A stretch of DNA of 64,000 bases, taken from Favolaschia claudopus (Eukaryota > Basidiomycota > Agaricomycetes > Agaricales > Mycenaceae). The position numbers and the translations under genes were made by a program. The first letter of the stretch is position 1; each line of letters starts with the position of its first letter. The notes under the pieces are model-generated. The model was given only the letters and a program-made list of their open reading frames with translations, was not told the origin of the DNA and made no database searches. The stretch covers positions 310,001 to 374,000 of the forward strand of contig JAWWNJ010000093.1 of NCBI GenBank assembly GCA_037176885.1. Reading direction: 5' to 3'. This document shows positions 57,180 to 64,000 of this stretch, piece after piece.

Positions 57180-58927
57180 GTGGAACTTGTCGTGCACGGA
57201 ATTGTGGACCTCAGGAACATGTTGGACCCAAGTTGAATGCAAAAAAAAGTTGTTGCCCTGAAAAAATTGAGATTGTAGCTAATTTGGACCGATGCGAAAC
57301 AAAGTTGTCACTCACTCACCAAGTTGTCGTCAAAAAGTACAAGTTGTACTCAATTTTTTCCAACAAGTCAGCAATAATAATTTTACAGTATATGGCCCAT
57401 ATATGTGCCATACCCATATGCAAAAAACCTTGTTATTAGAGACTTTGCGCAGAGCCACCGGTAGCCACCCAGTGGCTCTCACGGCATGCGCTGTGGAGCG
57501 GCTACGGCATATGGTGGCTCGTTTGGTGGCTCGTCGCCCGCGTTGCAGGTGGGGCTTCAAGTATCTACATGGTACCTCTGTGACTATACCTCAATGTAGT
57601 GAGGTGTCGTGGTTAGATTACCAGTTTCCCGCTTTATTTGGTGCGTTTTTGGCCGGTTCTTGCAAAACCGACGGTTGGCGTGGAACCTTGGTGTGCTTCC
57701 CGGGGGTTTGGGAGCCTAGCGCTTCGAGGTCATCCAGGGGGATGAAAAAATGCCGAAGAAAATGAATTTCAAGTTGTTCTTCCAGCCACCGAATGAGCCA
57801 CCCATCAAATGAGCAGAATTCCCAAATAGCCAGATTTTCAATTTGAGTAGGGATTTTTTCTGACAATATCTGAGTGTGCAGGATGAAAGAAGACCCAAAT
57901 ACAAAGTACTTTCACAAGTCAAACCTTATGAAAATATTCAGCCGTTGAAGCGCTATAGGCTCGACAAAACTGCCATTTTGGGCATATTTCGGCAAATTCC
58001 GGTCAACTCGGTCGAAAATGGTCACTTTGCGAGGGCTATAGCGCCTGTTTGCCTGTATATTTTTCCACAGTTTAAATTGGCGCATAGCTTGCTGGACCTC
58101 AGGCTATAACATGAGCAGATCAGCTCCCCACACCAAAAGAATTTGACTGACTTGTAAAGTCGGCCGATATCAAAATTCCCATGTTTGCGCTCGGCGTGAT
58201 GGCGTATCAGAAATTTGCCCAAAGCCAAACCCAAAGAATAAGGCATCTGGATCCTATGAACACAACTACAAGTTGTTTGAAGTCAAAGTGGGCAGTAATC
58301 ATCGAAATACAGGCCAGAAATCAATCGGACATTTTTTTTGCCGAGTTAGTGTATCTCCGAGCTCAAGTTGTTCAGTTTTTGTTTTCTTCCACTCAGATGC
58401 TGCCTGGAACTGTCAGAAGCCATTTCTATCCTTCAGTGGAGAGTTTCTGGGCCAAGATTACCTGAAAATACCATCATTGTGAAGGTTTCTAGCATCAGAT
58501 TTTGTTTTGGGTCAACAAACCTCTTGTATGCAAGGCAAACCTATTTCAAAGTCCCAGAGGACTTTGGGCTAATAGAGAATGTGGTTAGCTCATATTGTGA
58601 AATATTATCAAACGTGAAAATAAGTCGCTTCAAGCCTCGGAGATACTTCCCAAAAAGGTATAATCGGAGTTTGAAATTGCCATCTATCAGTTTACGGCTA
58701 AGTGCTTCCAGCCGTTATTGTCAGTAATACCTGCTTGCTCGTCATTGCTACTATAACGGCTGGTTTCGAGCCTACATAAATGAGCTGGAAAACATGATGC
58801 TTTTAGACTTAGAAAATCCAATGCTAAACATGAGGTTTATTAAAACATTTTCTTGAGCATTTAATTTTGGGTTTTCCGACTCATTTATCAATATTTTAAA
58901 CACCAGAAATATCCATCAAAACCTCTG
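57180..58927. other. repeat remnants and intergenic
   Basis: 57,180-57,420 is an AAGTTGT-rich half-element ending at TTTACAGTATATGGCCCATA. 57,430-57,530 has GACTTTGCGCAGAGCCACCGG, a single end of the GTTTGCG MITE family. 57,755-57,800 is one arm of a wide inverted repeat (see 61,566). 57,900-58,927 shows no supported gene. Confidence 0.5.
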
Positions 58928-59085
58928 AAAATGGGCAATTCTATTTTTAGGGGTGGCATCAGATGGCGCCGCCGGCGCGCGTCTGTACTGTGGTACAGTG
59001 GCGCGGTCCAATCTGATGTCGTGTACCACAGTACAGTGGCGGCGCCATCTGATGCCACCAAAAATAGAACAACAGCCCATTTCTG
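58928..59085. mobile_element. palindromic MITE GGTGGCATCAGATGGCGCCGCC
   Basis: Perfect 22-bp inverted repeats GGTGGCATCAGATGGCGCCG+CC (about 58,954 and 59,038-59,059). Pairing extends outward through CTATTTTT and AAATGGGC. Inside is a second inverted pair, CTGTACTGTGGTACAGTGGC / GTACCACAGTACAGTGGC. It lies directly beside the third copy of the same end at 59,104, the left end of the next element. Confidence 0.8.
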
Positions 59086-59196
59086 GAACTTCATTTTTTG
59101 GGGGGTGGCATCAGATGGCGCCGCCACTGTAAGTAACTTACGTGTCAGTGAAGTCACGTGGTACACTTCCTTGTCTTACCTTCCGAAGAAGAAAAA

Positions 59197-60970
59197 ATGG
59201 CGACTCCAAGCAAGACGGGTCGCCGAAGGGCCAAGACGCCAACTAAAACACGTACGGCTCAGAAGAAGACAAAACGCGGAGCCAAGGGAAGCAAAGGCCA
59301 CCAGGAGGTCACGACCGCTGATGAGAAGGCGAGTTCATTGCTAGGTGTCATTTCCAGCTCACGGAATTTCGCACAGGAAGACTGGGAGATTGAGGCTATC
59401 ACAAAAAAGGAGGTCAGAAATGGCCAGGTTGGTCATACATTTATCTGCCTTCCTCAGAACCCTTTTGAAAAGGTTTTACACAGCCTGGTTTTGAAGTTCA
59501 TTGGCGCAATGCGTGGATTCCGGGAGAAGAGCTGTAAGTGGCCGTCGTATAGCCTCGATATCTTTGACTTTGTTGGACAGGGATGCGGAACTGAAAACCC
59601 AGTTTCTCGCGGCTCGTGTTATAGGTATTTCCCACGTCATCAACACGGATGTAGACGGGGACATCGAGGCCGTCCTTGAGCAGAAGCTCGAAAATGGGAA
59701 GGTCGGTCTGTTTGTCGCCTCTGCCCGCCAGCTATTTAGCAGAATTCCGCAAAGTCTTACTTCGAAGTTCGTTGGCGTGATACATGGATTCCCGAAGAAG
59801 ATATGTTAGTGAGCATCACACAGGTCGTCGCTGGCACTGAATCTATTGAACAGGACAGCCCCGGAGTTGATTGAGCAGTTTCAAGAGCGTGATTCTCGTT
59901 CTCAAGCCACGAACCAAGTGAACTCGTCCGTACTTGGCGATGATTTTGGTTCCCCTCCAGCAGCCACTCCCCCGCGTCAACCTGACTCCACTGCAGCGAT
60001 TGTGGTTTTGGCTCCAGCCCGGCAGTTGTCTGCATTGACAGAGCACAGCCCGGCCCCTGTTGCCCCTGTGCCTCCGGCCCCCTTCGCAGAGTTCGACCCC
60101 GTTGTATTGAAGGAACCCTCTCAGGCATCGTCGCCTTTTCAAGAGGACCCAACTCTAGCAGCAGTCGTCGCTCCCGCCATTACCGGCGGGCGATCTAGAA
60201 GTGCTAGTCTCCTCCTACTCACGCCGGCAGTACTCGAAATGCCCAAATCACCAGGCGAGAACTTTGGTGCATCAAAGTTGCCCACTCCCTCACCCGTTCG
60301 AGACGAAGCTGAAACTGCACCTTCCGTCGCACCATCAGCCTCTCGAGACGACCCAATTTCAGCCACGGTCGTTGAGCAATTTACGAGCAATCAATGTCCT
60401 ACCCTTCCGATGGCCTCCATGCCCAACTCGACGGTCGACAGCGTCCCTACCTCGAAGACGCCCACACCCACCGCTTCACCTGAAGCCCCTGTTCACAAGG
60501 GAGCTGAGGGCCTGGCTTTTGAGGTAGTCTCTCGAAGCTCGGAAAATGTTACTACACTGAACGCGCACACCACCACCTCGCCCGCTCAGGGATATGAGGC
60601 TGCACCGTCGGCTCTTCAGAAGGACCCAACTCCAGCAGCAGTCGACTCCGCCACCTCTGCGTCTGACAGGGACACCCAGTCACAACACACATCTAATGAA
60701 CCTGCACTGGCCATGAATCCATCCATCCAGCCTGGTTCGTCCCACAGTATATATAAGCGGCCCAGGAGCTTATCTGCAACATCGAACGAGCTTGAGCCGC
60801 CTGCAAAACGAACAAACCTTTCAGCACTTTCGGACATGTTCCAGTTTCATGACAAACCGAGCTGGGAAGGTTATGTGCAGAAAATCGAGACAGTGGAGAA
60901 TGTCCATGGCCAACTGTTTGTGCATCTGATTTGGTGCGCCTCAAATCTTTCTGCAGGATTGATTATCTGA
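59197..60970 (+). CDS. repeat-containing PAST-rich protein of TIR element
   Basis: ATG 59,197 begins a basic region (MATPSKTGRRRAKTPTKTRT), followed by two tandem copies of a ~55-residue repeat. Copy 1 has EIEAITKKEVRNGQVG and LVLKFIGAMRGFREKSC. Copy 2 has DIEAVLEQKLENGKVG and LTSKFVGVIHGFPKKIC. Each copy ends at an intron-like donor in the same codon position (GTAAGTGG at about 59,534; GTTAGTGA at about 59,806). The final ~370 codons (59,846-60,970) are Pro/Ala/Ser/Thr-rich, with a recurring DPT(L/P)AAV motif and a basic KRPRS..PPAKRT near the end. Canonical splicing at both introns is out of phase by one base, so my exon borders are uncertain or the gene is broken. No known domain; a DNA-binding accessory protein of the element is a guess. 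Confidence 0.45.
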
Positions 60971-61207
60971 GAATACATAGGTACACTGGAGAGCATAAAA
61001 TAGTGGCTACAGAAACAGCCCGTTCCAAATTCCCGACCAAGGTAAGTTGAGTGTGGCTCTTGTTTCCTTTGCTCATTCAATTTGACTAGTTACTCGACTT
61101 TTATGAAGAAAACCTGCGCTGGAAAGATACTTGACTGAGAGGGACTGCCAAAGCTTGTGCCAGACGTCTTGATATCATGTTCTTTGAATAGAACAATTTA
61201 ATTTATG

Positions 61208-61381
61208 TACTGTACCAATTTGTATGACTGAAACGTAACGCGTAACGGCGGCCTTTTTTCGCTTACAAATCACCCATATAAGGCAGGTCACCTTCCATAA
61301 AAGGGTGATTTGTAAGCCGTTTCAAGCGTTTCAGCCTGTAACGGTCCATTTTGCGTTTCAGTCATACAGATTGGTACAGTA
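61208..61381. mobile_element. TA-flanked 170-bp MITE starting CTGTACC
   Basis: Body 61,210-61,379; termini CTGTACCAATTTGTATGACT and CTGTACCAATCTGTATGACT (opposite strand), continuing GAAACG; TA on both sides. The interior hairpin GCTTACAAATCACCC/GGGTGATTTGTAAGC gives the whole element a strong foldback structure. Confidence 0.92.
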
Positions 61382-61565
61382 TCTGTTGTGTCGTGTTTCG
61401 GACGGTTCACGAGTACCTCACTCGTGCTGAGCTTCAGTCATTCGGTGGTCAACGGTGGTAGGCGGCCCACTCTGATGCCACCTACCAAAAAATGATGTGG
61501 CACCCACAGATTAGATCAGATTGGGCCGCCAGTCAGCCAATCTCAAGAGGTGTCGAGGATTCTTA

Positions 61566-61612
61566 TCATTCGGTGGCTCGATCAACAACTTGAAATTCAT
61601 TTTCTTTGGCAT
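61566..61612. repeat. right arm of a wide inverted repeat (partner 57,755-57,800)
   Basis: CATTCGGTGGCT, then CAACTTGAAATTCATTTTCT and TGGCATTT, match the complement of 57,750-57,800 with about five differences over 45 bp. The two arms bracket 3.85 kb including the 2.4-kb TIR element. Confidence 0.7.
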
Positions 61613-62182
61613 TTCGCTGGGCTCCCACCTTTCCAGGAAGCACAACAAGTCCCCACGCAAACTGTCGGTGTTGTAAATAACGCGGGGAGGGCGAGATTAG
61701 GGGTAGAGCAGTTTAATGATTGCAATACTTAGCACTGTTTGGTGAAAAGGCTGCTTTAGAGCAATCAGATACTCAAGCAGGAAATACAGGTGGGTTTATA
61801 TACTACTGAGTACTTAAATTATCTAGAATGTTCCTTGAGTATCTACAATATTCTTCAACTATCCAAAGTGAGGCAATCAGTGAGTAATAACAGAATCTGA
61901 AAATGCGCGGAAGGCGCAATAACCTCACTCTCCCGCAATGTGGGATGAAAGACTGTATATTAAATACCTGAAAATGCGCGGAAGGCGCAATAACTACACA
62001 ATGAGTAAGTAAATACAAGTAGGTAGATAGATAGAGAACTCACCCTCAGTCTCCCGCAATGTGGGATGAAAGACTGAGGGTGGTGGACAGACGAGCGCGG
62101 TTTATATGTAAGAACAAGGCTGTATGATAAGTATCAGATATCTATCAAGGGCCGGAGCGGCGGGGCGGCTACCCGGAATAAT
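61613..62182 (-). repeat. Copia LTR region with internal repeats
   Basis: On the minus strand an LTR appears to start TGTCAGAATATG at 62,195, just after a polypurine tract (GAGTGGGGG), and runs leftward past a TATA-like ACATATAAACC (about 62,105). It contains two copies of GCGCCTTCCGCGCATTTTCA (about 61,900 and 61,972) and two of CTTTCATCCCACATTGCGGG (about 61,930 and 62,050), the latter forming hairpins. I could not place the left end, probably about 61,895. Confidence 0.55.
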
Positions 62183-63048
62183 TCATATTCTGACACCCCC
62201 ACTCGACCCAGGCCGTAGTCCCATAGATAGACAGAATTTGGAGTGCTTGTCATGAGATAAAGGTTTTGTGAAAATATCGGCCACCATTTCATCTGTAGGA
62301 TACCACAAGACAATACATTCTCCGGTGCGAACCAAGTCATCACGGACAAAATGATATTTTCTTTGTATATGCTGAGTCCTAGCGCGGTATTGTGGATCCT
62401 GGGACAGAATAATGGCAGCTCGATTATCACATCTCAACTCAGTGGGATTTCTCTGATGTTGACCTAGTTCGTCAAAAAAGGATCTTAACCATGCTAGATG
62501 TTGTCCTGCATTTGCAAGTCCAATGTATTCACTTTCAGTAGAAGATAGAGCGACCATGGATTGCCGACGGCTAGACCATCCGATTGCTCCAGAGTTGACA
62601 ATGAACACATAACCAGAAGTAGAACGAGATGTATCTCTGTCTCCATTCCAATTGGCATCACTGTATCCCAGAAATTGCATGTCCATGCTGATGTCAGCCC
62701 CGTTGTATACAAGTTCCCAATGACGGGTGCCTTTGAGGTATCGAAGAAGTCGTTTTGCTGCTGCCCAATGAATTCTCTTTGGCTTTGCACTAAATCGACC
62801 AAGAACTCCTACACTGTATGCAAGATCTAGTCGAGTACCTAGCATGGCATACATAGCAGACCCGATTACACTTTGATATGGAACAATAGATCCACCTTCG
62901 ACAATAGCCATATGGGTAATGATACTGTCGTCATCAGGGTCATTCTCTGTGAGCGGGGTTCCAGTAGACATAGGCGTGAATACAGGTTTGCAGTCTGTCA
63001 TGCCATAGCGAGAAAGGACTTTGTCAATATACTGACGCTGGTTCAGTG
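62183..63048 (-). pseudogene. Copia (Ty1) polyprotein 3' fragment, RT end and RNase H
   Basis: The frame begins abruptly at 63,048 within LNQRQYIDKVLSRYGM and ends at a stop at 62,183. It holds the end of reverse transcriptase (IGSAMYAMLGTRLDLAYSVG, RLLRYLKGT) and the RNase H domain: LGYSDANWNGDRDTSRSTSG with the catalytic Asp, WSSRRQSMVALSSTESEYIG with the Glu, LRCDNRAAI, and VADIFTKPL. These are diagnostic of Copia elements. Gag, protease, integrase and most of RT are missing; the element is cut off at 63,048, where unrelated coding sequence begins. Dead. Confidence 0.92.
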
Positions 63049-63418
63049 CAAGGTGTCAGCGAACGATCTCAAATCAAGGTTTCAGCCTGGTCTCACCAAG
63101 ACCCCAGTCCAGGTTGGTGGTGTATATGGAGGAGAAGTGTACTCGCATTTCACCGCTCGCTACGTTTCGACTTCCGGAGCCAAACGGCGAATCTTCGACT
63201 ACAATGACATGAAACACGACGGTCACGCCATTCAGCGCTCAACAAAATCGTTCGCCGGTTCGCTTACGGGTCCTTCTCGCTCAATTAAGATGGCGGACAA
63301 CTACCAGCTCTATGGGCTTGTCTATCACCTGGATGGCGGAGAAGGAGCGCATCAAATGTCTGCCGCACCATTGAACCTTGTCCAAATCTCAACCAAAACC
63401 GAGAAATTCTTATTATGA
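63049..63418 (+). pseudogene. 3' fragment of an unidentified conserved gene
   Basis: An open frame enters from the Copia junction and ends at TGA 63,416-63,418. The protein-like sequence includes VQVGGVYGGEVYSHFTARYV, KRRIFDYNDMKHDGHAIQ and MADNYQLYGLVYHLDGGEGA. It reads like the end of a globular enzyme domain; the GG..AH arrangement recalls the C-terminal part of ubiquitin-specific proteases, but this is a weak impression. Its 5' part is missing, replaced by the Copia fragment. Confidence 0.45.
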
Positions 63419-64000
63419 ATGTTTGCTAGGGTCGGAGGTGAGCTACTGGGTAACTTTAAGCCATAAAGCGATGCCCTTTTCCCAGAAATCGGGAGTTAGG
63501 TACACACAGTTTCGAAATTTCGCGCTTTTCTAACCCTAGACTAGGGTTAGTCCGTTTTCTCTGAAATGCGAATTTTGCCTATAAACCCACCCCAAGTTCC
63601 TGCTAAATCTCAAGTTTTAAAGAATTTTGGCCAAAATTCCGGCTTGATATGAAGTTCCGTCTGCTATCATAATTGACCCATGATAGATCAGAGAAATTTC
63701 ACATGGCCGTGAAGTAATGGCAGCATTTTCGGTCACTTTTTGTGACACCGGGTACAGTCGACATCCAGGCTGATGGTCACGTTTTACGAATTCATGCTTT
63801 CTGCGGTCCCGCTTTCAAGCTGATCATAAGTTCACGATTGCCGCATTCACATTCAAGAATTCCTGCATTCCAGCGGGTCCAGTCTTTGAAATGATCTTCA
63901 TGATTCACGAAATCCTACAACGCCGCGGGTCCAGCCTTTGAGTTGATGTTCACGATTCACAAATTGCTGCATAGCCGCGCGCCCAAGAAAGACACCAAAA
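63419..64000. repeat. intergenic with degenerate tandem repeats
   Basis: A palindrome CTAACCCTAGACTAGGGTTAG lies at about 63,532-63,552 (telomere-like hexamers in inverted orientation, one each). From about 63,770 to the end, a degenerate unit of roughly 50-65 bp recurs: TTCACGATTCAC-like, then CTGCA..GCCGCGGGTCCAG-like, then CTTTGA(A/G). No gene seen. Confidence 0.55.

Larger units (their letters stand above)
59104..61482. mobile_element. 2.4-kb TIR element carrying a gene
   Basis: Left end GGTGGCATCAGATGGCGCCG (59,104), right end GGCGGCCCACTCTGATGCCA+CC (61,461-61,482) in inverted orientation, 22 bp with a few mismatches. It encloses the gene at 59,197-60,970. No DDE motif seen, so it is either non-autonomous or coded by an unfamiliar protein. 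The ends match the palindromic MITE immediately to the left. Confidence 0.6.

Overview
The window reads as nuclear DNA of a basidiomycete fungus, most likely an Agaricomycete. Inferred introns are 46-60 nt with GTRNGT donors, CTRAY-like branch points and AG acceptors. The gene families are ones expanded in mushrooms: F-box proteins, a membrane/Smr-type protein, a DUF6532-like protein, a CGYVQRNRR-type C2H2 zinc-finger protein, Tc1 transposases with introns, and Copia and KH-Gag LTR elements. I see no bacterial operon structure, rRNA, tRNA or CRISPR. All gene models come from reading the sequence; no database search was run.

Layout. 1-2.4 kb: broken DDE transposase gene. 2.4-3.66 kb: intergenic, with a TTGTAAGGCC palindrome cluster. 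3,664-23,043: thirteen head-to-tail copies of a 1.49-kb unit, nearly identical. Each unit has imperfect 24-bp terminal inverted repeats (TIRs), a 24-bp-stem hairpin just inside the left end and a TATA-ATG-GTAAGT gene-like module. Units are separated by 5-6 bp spacers that match the bases flanking the whole array. 24.5-30.3 kb: a five-exon minus-strand gene, a second minus-strand gene whose 5' part meets a MITE, a plus-strand gene fragment and a damaged Tc1 transposase. 30.5-34.6 kb: a hAT-type MITE with a perfect 8-bp target duplication, then a 2.4-kb TIR element holding a hairpin element and two identical mariner MITEs. 35.2-38.8 kb: a membrane/Smr pseudogene and an intact F-box gene. 39-43 kb: nested mobile elements, including an LTR element whose KH-domain reading frame is split by a TA-flanked MITE. 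43-51 kb: gene fragments (C2H2, F-box), MITEs, a 715-bp TIR element with a tiny SANT-associated-like ORF, and AAGTTGT-rich foldback elements. 52.2-53.2 kb: an apparently intact Tc1 transposase. 54.7-56 kb: a DUF6532-like gene. 57-61.5 kb: a 2.4-kb TIR element with a basic/repeat/PAST-rich gene, enclosed by a wider inverted repeat. 62-63 kb: a truncated Copia element abutting a truncated host-type ORF.

Nothing here looks like a pathway. The theme is layered transposon insertion and amplification around a few lineage-specific genes. The observation most worth following is the 19.4-kb array, which looks like a TIR transposon turned into a satellite, with copies of its own target duplication kept at every junction.
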